A stretch of DNA of 64,000 nucleotides from Aedes albopictus (taxonomy: Eukaryota > Arthropoda > Insecta > Diptera > Culicidae): NCBI RefSeq assembly GCF_035046485.1, contig NC_085137.1, positions 459,787,004 to 459,851,003 on the forward strand, in the 5' to 3' direction. Under the pieces are notes generated by a model, which saw only the letters and a list, made by a program, of their open reading frames with translations, ran no database searches and was not told the DNA's origin. Positions 19,860 through 32,090 of this stretch are shown piece by piece. Position 1 is the stretch's first letter; each line of letters opens with the position of its first letter. The position numbers and the translations under genes are program-made.

Positions 19860-22800
19860 TAAGAGAATAATACCTGGGATTTCTTTACAAATTCTTTCAA
19901 GGATATCTCCAGAAATTCCTTCAGGCATTTATTCAGGAATTTCTCCAAGGATTCTTTCAAATATTCTTCAAGGGACACGTCCAGGAGTTTCTATTTCGTG
20001 AATTCTTCCATGGACATCTTGCAGGGTTCAGATAGTTTTTTAGGGTTTGTTCCGAGAAATGATTCAAAAATTCATCCCACGATTCCTTCAGTTTTTTACA
20101 GATACTTCTGCAAGGATACATCGATGAATTTCTTCAGGAATTTTCCATAGCTTCCTTCAGTGTATTGCTCCAGAAAGTTTTTCAAGAATTCCTGTATGGG
20201 TTACACCAGACATTCCTCCGGGAATTTCTCCTGGGATATCTTTAGAACTTCCTTCAGTGATTGTTCTAGTGCTTTTTTCGATGATTCCTACAGAAATTTC
20301 CAGGAGTTCTTTAAATCATTGTACAAAACATTATTTTGGGAGTCCATCCAAAGATTCCAACAATTATTCGTCCAAAAATTATTGCAGACATGGATGTCTT
20401 CATTTTTTTTTCCTACAGAAATTCTTCCAGGAATTTGTTAAGAAAGCTTTCCTGGGATTTCCTAAGGAATTCATCATGGGATTGCTTCCGGGATTCCTCC
20501 AGGTTTTCCTTCAAGCATTCCTCCAAGGATTCACTCGGGAATATCTTCTGTGTTTTCTTCAGAAACAACTCCAGGAATTATTTGAAAAAATCCTTCAAGG
20601 GTTCCCCCAGGAACACTTTAGAATTCCCTCAGGAGTTTTTCTTGGAATTCTTTCAGGAACTACTCCAAAAAATAATCCAATACTTCCTCCAGGAACCTTG
20701 CCAGGAACTGTTTAGGAATTCCCCAGGATTTTTCCTGGGGTTCCTTCAGGAACTGCTACAGGGATTCCCCAAGGAGTTCTTCCACGAACTCTTCTTTGAA
20801 TTCCTTCAGGATTTCTCCAAGGATTCCATCTGCAATTTCTTCAGAAACTTTTACTGGGATTTCTCCATGAATTTCTTCAGAGATTCCTCAAAGAATTATT
20901 CCAGGGATCCTCTGAGAATTGTTGCAGTGATTCCTCTAAAAAATCATTAATTCAGAAATGCGTATAGAGATTTCTCCAGAAATTCCTCCAAGAATTCCTT
21001 CTAGAGATTCCTTCAGGAGTATTTCTAGAGATTCCTCCGTTAATCTCTACGGGTATTCTTCTAGGATATCCTCCAGGGATTCCACCAAGAATTTCTGCAG
21101 GGATTAACTCGGGACTTCCTTCTGTGACTCTTTCTGGAACAACTTATTTCAAACATCCTCCAAAGATTCTCCCACGAACTCTTCTTAGGATTCCTCCAGC
21201 AATTCCTCTTTGTATTTTTTAAGGAACTTTTCTGGAATTGATTCAGTACATCCTCCAGGAACTGCTTAGGGATTCCCTTAGTAATTCCACTTGAAATTTC
21301 TTCCGGTTTTCCTTCTGGAGATTCTTCAGAAACTCTTCTAAGGATTCCTCCCGAATTTTTCCAAGAACTCCATCTGCGACTTCCTAAGGAATTATTTCTG
21401 GTATTTCTATACGAATTCTCTAAGAGATTCATCCACGAATTTCTTCAGGAATTCCTCCAGGAATAACTCCAGGAAATCCTTCAGGGATTCCTTCAGAAAT
21501 TCTTCCAGGATTTTTTCCAGAAATTCCGCCAAGAAATCTTTCAGTATTCCCTCCAGGAATTGCTACAGGCATTCCTCCAGGACTTGCACTAAAACTCCTC
21601 CAGAAACTTTTTTAGTGATTTTTCCAGGTATTTCTTCAGAAATTCGTTCGAGGATTTCTCCAGGAATTCCTCCACAGATTTCTCTAGAAATACCTCCGGG
21701 AATTTTTCAGGCGATTTTTTCAGAAATTTCTCCCAGAGCTCCTCTAGAGATTCCCCCAGAAATTCATCCATAAATTGTTGAAGGAATTCCTACAGAGAAT
21801 CCTCCTTGAATTCCCTTAAGGATTCCGCCAGCAATTCCCAAAGGAGAACCTCCAGCAATTCCTGCAGGATATTATTTAGAAATTTCTCCAAGAACTATTC
21901 CAGGAAATTTTCCAGGAATTATTCCAAGAATTTCTTAAGGAATATCATCAGCAATTTGTCTAGGAATTGATCCAGGAATTGCTCCTGGACATCCTTCAGA
22001 AGTTATGTCAACAATTTTTCCAGATTTTTTTTCCAGAAATTCTTCTGGAGATTTTTTCAGAAATTCTTCCAGGAAATTCTCCAGGAATACCCTCAGGAAT
22101 TTTTCAGGGATTCCTCCTGGAAATCCTCCGAAGATTCCTCCAGGAAATCCTCCAGAAGCATTCTTCCTGGAAATGCTCTAGGGATTTCTTCATAAATTCT
22201 TCCAGGAAATTCCTGGAGCAATACCATCAGTAATTTTTCAGGGATTCCCCCAAGGACTTCTTTACAAACTTCTTCTAGGATTACCCCAGAGATTCCTTCA
22301 GGCATTCCTTCAAGGATTTATCCAAGAATTCATCCAGAAATTCCGGTAGAAATTCCTCCAGGATTTTTTCAAGGGATTTTTTCAGAAATGGAAAAATAAT
22401 AGAACAGAAATAGAAATCTCCCAGAAATCTCTAGAAATTCATCCAGTAATTCTTCCAAGAATTTCTCTTAGAGATTCCTCCAGAAATTCCCAAAGGAATA
22501 CCTCTAGTTATTCCTCCAAGATTTTATAAAGGAATTTCTCCAGGAATAACCCCAGTAATTTCATCAGGAACTCCCCCAGGAATTTCTACAGGAATTGCTC
22601 CTGGACATCAGAAATTATGTCAGCAATTCCTCTAGGTATTTCTCCAGAAATTTCAACCGAGATTCCATCAGGAATTGCTTAAGGGATTCCTCCAGAGATT
22701 TCTCCATGAAAAATCTCTTCAGGAAATTCCTTGAAGATTTCGCCAGGAAATCCTGCAGAAGTTTCTCCAAAGATTCTTCCAGGAAATCCTCTAGGGATTT

Positions 22801-23800
22801 CTTCAGAAATTCTTCAAGAATATTCTCCAGGAATTTCTTCAGGAATTTTTCAGGGATTCCTCCAGGTATTCCACCAGGGATTCCTCCAGAGATTCCTTCA
22901 GGGATTTCTTCACAAATTTATTCAAGGATAACCCCAGGGATTCCTTCAGGAATTCCTTCGAGAATTTCTCCAGGAACTGCACTAGCAATTCTGCTATAAA
23001 TTCCTTCAGGAATCTCTCAAGGAGTTCTTTCAGATATAGAAAAATAACAGAAATAGAAACAGAAATCTCTCAGAATTCTTCTGGAGATTCCTATAGATAT
23101 TCATCCAGTAATTCTTTCAAGAATTTCTCAAGAGATTCCTCCAGAAATTTCCACAGGAATACCACTAGGAACTCCTCCATGTATTCCTCCGGGATAATAT
23201 CTAGGAATTTCCTCAGGAAATTTCTTCAGGAATACCTCCAGGAAATACCTCAGGAATTTCTTCCGGAATACTCCTGGCATCCTTCAGGAATTATGCCAGC
23301 AATTCGTCCAGGAATTTCTCCTGGAAATCTTCTTGGGATTTCTTCAGAGATTCTTTCAGGAAATTCTTCCGTAATACTTTGAGGAAATTTTCAGGGATTC
23401 CTCCAGACATTCCTCCAGGAATTACTTCAGGGATTTCTCCACGAAGTTTTCGAGGGATATTCTCAGAGATGCCACCAGGGAATCCTCCAGAAATTCCTCC
23501 AAGGGTTCTTTGAGGAAATCCTCCTGGAATTTCTCAAGGGATTTTTTCAGAAATTTTTCCAGCAATTCCTTCCAGAATTCCTCTTGAGATTTCTTCAGGA
23601 ATTTCTCCCGGAATTATCCTAGGGATTCCAAGAATTCACCCAACAAATTGCTCAAGGAAATTCCCCAGGAATTTCTGCTGGGTCTAATCCAAGAATTCCT
23701 CCAGGAATTACGCCGGAACTTTTGCTCAGAAGTATCTTCAGAACTTTTCAGCAAGGAACTTTATGAGGAAATCCATACACAAAAACCGCAGGAGGAACTT
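19860..23800 (+). repeat. 12-bp satellite array, forward part
   Basis: Nearly 4 kb of CCAGGAATTCCT-type units; many are intact (CCAGGAATTCCTCCAGGAAT). From about 21.9 kb a ~640-650-bp higher-order unit is visible: GAATTGCTCCTGGACATC at 21975 and ~22600, and a GAAAAATAA...CAGAAATAGAAA block at ~22388 and ~23038. ORFs rich in Ser-Arg-Asn, Pro-Gly-Ile or Gln-Glu-Phe-Leu are by-products. Confidence 0.9.
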
Positions 23801-23839
23801 CTCAAAATACTCCCTAATAAACTTCTGGAGGATTTCCAT

Positions 23840-24560
23840 TAGAAACATCTGAAAGAATTCCGGAATGAACTTCCAGATGATCTGCAGGAATCCCAAACGA
23901 AGCTTGAGGGAATTCAGAAAAGAGTTCCTAGATGAATCCTAAAAGACTTCCTGAAAAAATCTTGGAGACAGTTTCTGAAATAATTCCAGAATTTCCCAGA
24001 ATGAGTGCCAAGAGGAGTCCCAGAAAGACTTCCAAAAGGAATTTCGGAACAAGCTCCCGAAGAAATCCACAACGCAATTCCTGTCAGAAAATTAGAAAAA
24101 AAAAATCCTTAAAAAGAAAATTCTGGATGTAGTTCTTGGAGGGATTCCGAAAGAAGTTTCCGGTGGCATTACCGTAGAAATCCCAGAAGAAGTTCTTGAA
24201 GCAATCCCAGAAGTAGTTGCTGAAAGAATCCCGGAAGGAGGTCCTGGAAAAATCCCGAAGAAGTTTCTGGAGGAATACTGAAAAAAGTTCTTGTGGGATT
24301 CCTGGAAGGATCTCAGAAATAATTCCTAAAGAAATCCCAGAAGAAACTCCGGGAGGAATCTCGCATAGAATTCCTGGAAGGACTCTCTGACGGAATTTTG
24401 GAAGTAGTATCTGGAGGAATCTTGGAACAAATTCCAGAAGCAATCCTCGAGAGAACGCCTGGAGGAATCCCGGATGAAAACCCGTGTAAAATTGTTAAAA
24501 TTCTAAGGGATACGCTCTGGAAGAAAAAAAAAACTTCTGAAGCATTCCAAAAGAAATTTT
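23840..24560 (-). repeat. 12-bp satellite array, reversed part
   Basis: The array continues as the reverse complement, e.g. GGAATCTTGGAACAAATTCC and AATTCCTGGAAGG. It ends ~290 bp downstream of the exchanger gene's stop codon. Confidence 0.8.
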
Positions 24561-24853
24561 AAGGTTAATTTAGGATGGAATTCTTGAAGGAGAAATCATA
24601 GAAAAAAAAACGACACCAGAGATAGTTTTTTTTTCCTATAGATGTGGATTCAGACCATTGTGCAATGTAACTTTCTAATGCTTTTTCATTTCGTCGCAAA
24701 GATGGAATGGGATTTAGAAAATGAAAACACACGAGCTTTTGTAACGAAGTAAGATTTATAGGTTCAAAATAACGGTGAAACTAGAACATTACCAAAATTT
24801 GGTAACACATCTTCTTCATTCTTACATATGGTGGTCACTATCGCCTATCGTGC
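24561..24853 (-). other. Probable 3' UTR of exchanger gene
   Basis: No coding sequence; A-rich runs and no clear AATAAA on the minus strand. Confidence 0.4.
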
Positions 24854-27152
24854 TCAATTCACAAACTCCCCTTCATTGTGATGGTCCGTTCCGTACGGAT
24901 GGAGCACCTCAAACTCTCCCAGGATGCAAAATAGTATAAACAGCAAGTAAATTATAATCATGATAATACCGACACTGCGACGTCCATCGAAACCGGTGAG
25001 CAACAGCACAAACAGGATGGTGGCTAACAGCTGGACCAGGAACCACTCGCAATTTTCTCCCATGGCACCCTCGCGGGACTAGTGGAATTGAAAAGAAAAG
25101 TTGAAACTTTTGCTGAATCAAATATCGGTCAACTTACGAATGCCACGTGATCCTTTTTCCTGGAGGCCCGAACAATCATTGTGCTGCCGAGTCCAAGACA
25201 TAAATCTGTAAGAAAATTCATACGATTAATTAAGTATTAGTTTAATCATCCACTAACTTACTGAACAACGGTCCTCCGAAGCATGCGGCGAAAGCCATCT
25301 TTCCATATCCACGCTTTGCCAGCGTTATGTTGGCAAATAGGTCTCCAATGCTGTTGCCCCAGGCCAGCACCGATAGACCAAGCATCGATTTGGAAAGGTT
25401 CAGGACCAAACCCAGTGTCACCAACAAGCTGACAACTTCCTGGGCCACGACGTAAATTACCTGAATGGAACCGACAAAGGCCATCAACGCATACGCCATG
25501 TGATACCGGGGAGGTCGATCCGTTCGTGAGGTGGCAAAGAGAACCGCCATTAGCGTGCCGGAACAGATCAGCAACCAGCCCCAGACGGGGAAGCTTAGGA
25601 AGGTTTTGCACAGTACTGAAATGAGAGATTGAAAGATTATAATTCGCATTTTACGAAATAGTGCATTTCGCGGCCCCTCCTCGCCAAATTAACTAATAAG
25701 TATATAATATAACGTTCAATACTCACATCCAGTAACGAATAGCATCATCAGCGGAAGAGTCAACCAGTGCAAAATGTTCAACAGTTTCGTCCACCCGTGC
25801 CGTACAGCCGTATAGTCCATAATGGGTATGATCAGAAGTAGCGTGAACAGCACCGGCGCCTTCAACACGGTCAACGTCCTGGAAAACCAACCTTCCTCGT
25901 TCCAATCTTCGCCATGGATCGGATTGATATGCTCGCAAAAATCTCGAAACAGATGATGGTTCGGTGGCGGATGGCGGTGATGAACATCCACAAAGACACT
26001 TATCCTGGTTTTGCGTATGTCCAGCTCCGAGCCCTTGATCGGTTCGCGTATTACCATGACCGTTTCGTTCCGCAGTTTTTGGTAATAGTCATTGTTTTCA
26101 GTCAGGTCTCCCGCTATCGACACTGAAATGGAATCAAGAGTTATTAACAAATATCAAATCTGATGAATATTCTAGTAGGTACTTCGTGATTCTTCTTCAT
26201 GTAGCTTCCGTCTCAATACGAAGAAATCCACCAGGACCACGGCCAAGTACAATACGTAACAAACAATCACTACGATCGCATCCGACAGGGTGAACCGTTC
26301 GTCGTAGGCACAAACCGTTATCCAACTGACGGCGAAGATGAAGAATACGACATCCCGAACCACACCAGCTGGATAGATGTCGAATGGTCTAATGACCAGG
26401 ATCGTTCCGGCCACAATGCCCACAACGAACAGTCCCGCTCCCAGCAGTTCGCCAAACATCAATTCCGTGTCATCTTTGGGGTTGCTTACTGCCGTAAACA
26501 GATCCGGTGAGCCGTTCCCGAAAGCCAAGATGGTGACTCCAGCGACAGCCTCGCTGATTCTCAACGTCTTGGCTATTACGGCCAGCACAGGGCAGAAACT
26601 AGTTTGGAAACGGTGTTGTTAATCATCAAATGTACCAGTCGATTAACCCTTTGGAGCCGGATTATTTCACCACAGCTGCCGCAACTTCGCTCGCTTCAAA
26701 CACGTTTGATATGCTCGGTTTTATCGCCGGGGTCATATTGACCCCACCGGTTCCAAAGGGTTAAATAATAGTTATACCACCTACAATTGATCAGCAGTCG
26801 TTGCCAGAACCGTGAAGTAGAGTATCAACACGGACACTAGAAGCGCGACCCCCAGGTTGAACTTCCAGCCGTTTTCCTCGCCGATCGTGCAGTACAAAAA
26901 GTACGCATAATCGAAGTAGAAGACATTGTTCTGGCAGGATTCCGTTGACTTGATGAATTGGCACTTCTCCTGGGAGACCAACTCGTGGATGGCACTGCAA
27001 TCACCCTGCAATTTGAAGTGCAATTGGTAATCCTCATATCCCCTCGGAAACTGTCATTGATTCACATGGTCCATGCTTACCGGAATTTCGTTGAACACGT
27101 AGTTGGGATGACGCGGCAAACGCTGGGAAAGGTTTCCGGTAAGAAATGCCAT
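24854..27152 (-). CDS. Sodium/calcium exchanger, NCKX6/NCLX (SLC8B1) type
   Basis: Seven exons join in frame to 583 residues: 27152-27081, 27005-26785, 26598-26183, 26122-25727, 25615-25262, 25205-25138 and 25078-24854. All introns are GT-AG and 56-186 bp. Family members exchange Ca2+ for Na+ or another cation across membranes; the mammalian one sits in the inner mitochondrial membrane. Alpha-1 repeat: VAGVTILAFGNGSPDLF around residues 117-133. Alpha-2 repeat: LAWGNSIGDLFANITLAKRG around 453-472, followed by FGGPLFN. About twelve hydrophobic spans flank a hydrophilic loop (residues ~235-325). A Cys-rich N-terminal region precedes the first span, as in other NCLX proteins. Length is typical and no key motif is broken. 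I see no clear mitochondrial presequence, so location is inferred from family only; insects have several paralogs. Confidence 0.93.
26643..26764. mobile_element. 122-bp MITE with TTAA duplication, in exchanger intron 2
   Basis: Ends TTAACCCTTTGGAGCCGG and CCGGTTCCAAAGGGTTAA are inverted copies with one mismatch. TTAA is the target duplication, as for piggyBac-type or mosquito Wuneng-like MITEs. It makes up two thirds of the 186-bp intron. Confidence 0.85.
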
Positions 27153-27574
27153 GTTTCAGGGTCTGGTTCTCTTGAGTCTACTAGGTTTCAATTCTTCAAG
27201 GTTTGATTGGTGGAATGGGAATGAAAAATTAGGTATCCATAGGGCAGTCCAAGCTGCGATTGCTCAGAAAAGTCCTTGACGTGGCCTTGTTGTTAAATTA
27301 GGTCTGCTCTCATGGGTAATGCGATTGAAATCGAAAAGCGTGGAACATCGTGCTAATTTATGACTTGCGGAAGGTATTTATTTATTCTGGGGAAAATCTG
27401 CAATATGGATTTTCATCGCAACTCTGGGTCGGTCCTAGAGAGACTCCCATAGGAATTGCAGTCAAAATCTGTCAAAACTATTGTATGATCAGAGCCTGAT
27501 AAGATAGCGGTTCAATCTACGGTAGTACGAATTCTGCTGTATTTTTCACGCAAACCCTGTGGAAAATCTGGTGT
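27153..27574. other. Upstream of exchanger gene, nothing recognised
   Basis: Should contain the minus-strand promoter and 5' UTR. No distinct core-promoter motif found. Confidence 0.4.
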
Positions 27575-28159
27575 CATTCTAACTCGTTATTGTCGTAGTT
27601 GGACGTTCCGTGAAATACAACTGGCCTCCAAAACATTTTGAAGTTTGGGTTACTATATCTACGTACTGTATCATGCTTAAATTGTAAAACATATTCGTGG
27701 AATGTAGTCTATACTGCTGATGGAGCCTCAGTGCACAACTATGATGCTTTTGGTACATTCATGGGATATTCTAGGCTTTCCAAACTATTCTGAAATTAGG
27801 ACCTCCAAGTTCTACAGGCTCTACTCTTGTTTCTCTTCACTCTATCGGCATAATTCTTTCACGATTGTGTCTGTTGCACCTCATAATATTACGAGTATCT
27901 CTATGTGTTGCTATTTGGGTGTCCACTGGCATACAAATGCACCCAATATATTTTGAAATAAAGGTCGCAATATCTGTAAATCTGGGGATATTTTTATTGT
28001 AGCGAATGCTCGCAGAATATAATCTGCGCTACTCTTAGAGCCTCGGAGTGCAATTTTGATAACTTAGCAACATTCACTTGGCGATCTAGGTCATCCAAAC
28101 TATTCTGGAATTAAGATCTTCAAGCTCCACGAGCCCAACTATCTCTTTACGTTATCTGC

Positions 28160-30530
28160 GTAGTTCATCCAAAAATTCCTTCAGTAATTGTTCCAAAACT
28201 TTCGCCATAAATTTCTCAAAGAATCATTCCAGGTATTTCTCCGAAAATTTCTGCCAATAATTCCTACATGAATTCTTCCACGAATTTTTCGAGATATTCC
28301 TCGACAATTCTTCCAGGATTTCCTCCAAGAATTCTACCAAAAAATCCTACAAGAATCCCTTCAGAAATTTGTCCAAGAATTCCACCAGGAATTTCTTCAA
28401 GAATTTCTTCAGATATTTCTATTTGGGTCTCCAGTTAGCCTAGTGGTTAAGGCTATGGACCGCCAACATGGAGACAGGGGGGGTTCGATTCCCGTACCGG
28501 TCAGGAAAATTTTCTCGACTTCCTGATACACTATTCATTGTACTTGCCTCACAATATACAAATTCATACAATGGTAGGCAAAGAAAGCCCTTCAATTAAT
28601 AATTGTGGAAGTGCTCAAAGAACACTAAGTTGAAGCAAGGCAGGCCAAGTCCCAGTGGGGACGAAGAGCCATAAAGAAGAAAGAAGAAGAAGATTACACT
28701 AAAAAATCTTCCAGTCCCAGTGGGGACGTAGAGCCATAAAGAAGAAAGAAGAAGAAGATTACACTAAAAAATATTCCAAGAATTTCACAAAGAACCCTTC
28801 TAGGTTTTTCTCCAAGAATTTCTCCAGGAATTCCTCATAGACTTCTGCCAAGAAATTCTCCAAGCATTCTTCCAGAAATTCCTCCAAGAGTTTCTCTATG
28901 AATTCCTCAAAGAATTTACCCAGAAACCCTCAGGAAATCGTCTGGAATGCTTCCAAAAATTACTCTAGAGAATCATTCGAGATTACTTTCAGACATTTCT
29001 CCAGAAATCATCCAGGAATTCGTGAAGAGTTTTTTCAAGGAATTCCAATAGAAATTAGTCAGGAAATCCTCCAGGAACTTCTTCAGGAACTCCTCGAAGA
29101 ATTCTTCCAGCAATTCCTCCAGGGATTTTTTTTAGAATTTTTTAAAGAATTCCTCCTGAAATTCCTTCATTAATACCTCCAGGATCCTTCAGGAAACCTT
29201 TAGTGATTTATCAAGAAAATACTCTTGGGATTACTCTTAGAGTTCGTCCGAGTACTCCTTCGGGGATTTCCTCAGAAATTCCTCCAAAATTCCTTAAGGA
29301 ATTACGATAAAAATTCCTCCCGAAATTACTCCAGGAACTATTTCAGAAATTACTCCAGGAACTCTTTCAGGAATTCCTTAATAAATTCTTCTTGGAATTC
29401 CACCAGGAATTCATTCAGGAATTCCTCTTATAATGTCTTCAGAAATTTCCTCAAGAATTCCTCCAGGAATTCCACCAATAATTCATCAAGGAATTTCTCC
29501 AAGAATTCATCCAGGAATTCCTCCAAGACATCTGCCTAGAATTCTTCCAAGAATCCCTCCAGAAATTCCTCCAAAAAATCCTACAGGGCCTTCTCCAAGA
29601 ATTTCACCAGTAGTCCCTCTTTAAATTCTGCGAAGCATCCCTTCAGGAATTTCTTCACAAATATCTCCAAGGATTGTTTCAAGAAATTCCTAATAGAATT
29701 CATCCAGAAAATCTTCCAGAAATTCCTTCTTACACCTCCAAGATTTTCCAGGAAACCTCAAGAAATCCTTCAAGAAAATACTCCTGGGACAACTCCAGGA
29801 ATTCCTCTGAGAATTCCTTTGGGAACTGCTCCGAGACTTCTTCCCAGAGTTCCTCCAAGAATTTCTCCAGGAATAACTGTTAAGAATTCCTCCAAGAATC
29901 CCATCAGGAATTTCTCCAAAATTTGATTTTTTTTCAAGAATTTCTCCAGTTGTTCCTCCAAAACTTCTGCTAAGAATTTTTTCAATTTCTCCAGAAATTC
30001 TTTCAAGAATCCGAACAGGAACTCAGATAACAATTTCTTCAAGACCTGCTTCAATGCTTCTGTCAAAAAATCCTCCAAGAATCGCTCCAGGAATTTGGCC
30101 AGGGATTCATTTACAAATTACTCTAGCGATTCCTTCAGGGATTTTTCAATAAATACCTTCAGTAATTCTTCCAGGAAATCCTTCAGGAATTTCTCCAGGA
30201 ATGTCTACAGGAATCCCCCAAGAATCCCTTCCAGAATTCCTTCAGGATATCATCCAAAAATTCCTTCAGGAATTCCTCCGAGACATGTGACAAGAATTCC
30301 TCGAACAATCCTGAATTTGTTCCAGAATTCCCTTCCATGAACTACTTCAGGAATACCTTCAAGACTTCTTTCATGAGTTCCACCAAGCATCTCTCTAGGA
30401 ATTTCTCCATGAGTTCCTTGAAAAATTCTTCCAGGAATTCGTACAATAATTCTTCCAGGAATTTCTTGAAGAAATGTCTGGAGAAAATCCTAAAGGCATT
30501 CTTAGAATACTTTCTAGAAGAATTCATGTA
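28160..30530 (+). repeat. 12-bp satellite, forward half of composite inverted repeat
   Basis: Units such as TTCCTCCAGGAATTCC dominate. A SINE is inserted at 28425. The open frames reported across it are repeat artefacts. Confidence 0.9.
28425..28777 (+). mobile_element. tRNA-derived SINE with duplicated tail
   Basis: The head carries pol III boxes: A box TAGCCTAGTGGTTAAGG and B box GGTTCGATTCC (28482). A tRNA-unrelated body follows and a tail ending AAGAAGAAAGAAGAAG. A 65-bp piece of the tail (AGTCCCAGTGGGGACG... to the ACACTAAAAAAT flank) is repeated in tandem at 28648 and 28713. The body end AATTGTGGAAGTGCTCA is shared with the Feilai-type SINE at 63.26 kb, though the head differs. Confidence 0.85.
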
Positions 30531-30539
30531 GTAATTTGT

Positions 30540-32090
30540 GAAGGAATTTTAAAAGAATATCTTGGGGGAATTCTTAAAGGAATTGTAGTCTATACTGCTT
30601 AATGGAATTCTGAAGTATTTACTTGAGGAATTCCTCGAGGAACTCCTGGAGGTATTTTCGACGCTATTTTTTGAATCTTTATTTTCTGGAGTAATTCCTG
30701 GAGGAATTCCCTGAATATTCCTTGCAGAAATTCCTGGAATTATTCTTGGAGGAAATCCTGGAGAAATTTCTTGAGCAAATCCTGGAGGAAGTTTTTGAGA
30801 AATACTGGAATTCCTGGAATATTTCTTGTAGGAATTCCTGGAGTATTTCCCGGAACAATTCCTAGAGGAATTCCGGTAGTAATTCCAGGAAGAATTTGTA
30901 GAGTAATTCCTGGAGAATTCTCGAAGGAATTCCTGAAGGAATTACTGGATTACTTGCTGGACGAATTTCTGGAATACATACCGGAGTATATCCTGGAGGG
31001 ATTTGTGGAGAAATTCTCAGCAGAAATTTAGGAGGAATAACTGGAGAAATTCTTTAAAAAAAATGCTGGAGGTATTTTTAGAGACATTTTTGGAGAAATT
31101 CTTGGAGGAATTCTGGAAAGAAATCTGGGAGCATTTCCTGGAGAATTACCTGAAGCAACTTCCTGGTGGAATTCCAAGAAGAATTTATTGAGGAATTCAT
31201 GAAAGTGTTCCTGGAAGAATTCCTGGAGTAATTCCTGAAAGAGTTCCTCGAATAATTTCGTGAGGAATTTTTGGCGTAATTCCTTAAGGATTTTTGGAGG
31301 AATTTCTGAGGAAATCCCTGAAGGAATTTTTGGACGAATTCTTACAATAATTCCAGGACTGTTTTCTTGAGAAATTATTTAAGGTTTCCTGAAGGACCCT
31401 CCATGAAATTTTTGGAGCAATTCTTCAAAATATTTCCTAAAATATCCCAGGAGGAATTGCAGGAAGAATTCTTCGACGAATTCCCGAAGAAGTTGCTGGA
31501 GGATTTCCTGAAATTTTTTTGTTGGATATCTTTGAAAAATTTCTTCACGAATCCCTAGAGGAATTTCTGAAGAAATGTCTGAAAGTAATCTCTGATGAAT
31601 TCCTGGAGTAATTTTTGGAAGAATTTCTGGGCGATTTTCAGCAGGTTTCTGGATAAACTCTTGAAGGCATTTCTGGAGAAATTCCTCGAGGGCTTCAAGT
31701 AAAAATTCATAGGCGAAATCTTGGAGGAATTCCTGCAGTAACTCTTGGAGGAATTCCTGGAGGAGTGCTTGGAAAATTTCTTGGCAGAAGTCTATGAGGA
31801 ATTCCTGGGGAAATTCTTGGAGAAATTCCTAGAGGAATTCTTGGCAGAATTTTTAGAGTAATATCTGGAGAGATTCTTGATGAAATTCTTGGACAAATTC
31901 CTGGAGGGATTCTTGTAGGAATTTCTGGTAGAATTCTTGAAGGAATTCCTGGAAGAATTTTCGAAGAATTCCTTGAAAACTTCTCGGAGGAATTCTTCCA
32001 GGAATCATTGGCGGCAATTCTTAGAGGAATACCTAGAAAGATTCTTTGAGAAAGTCTTGGAAAAATTTCTGAAGGATTTTTTTAAGGAGC
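30540..32090 (-). repeat. 12-bp satellite, reversed half of composite inverted repeat
   Basis: The reverse-complement units GGAATTCCTGGAG dominate. Near the switch, GTAGTCTATACTGCT (30587) duplicates a piece of the left arm (27705), so an arm fragment lies at the centre. Confidence 0.9.

Noticed and set aside
19860..24480. Many 60-200 codon frames rich in SRN, PGI or QEFL
   Set aside because: They follow the 12-bp satellite period on both strands, have no domains, and change with orientation of the array.
28425..28500. tRNA gene call at SINE head
   Set aside because: A and B boxes are present but no cloverleaf closes and the sequence continues into a SINE body. The same applies to 45691-45751 and 63263-63340.
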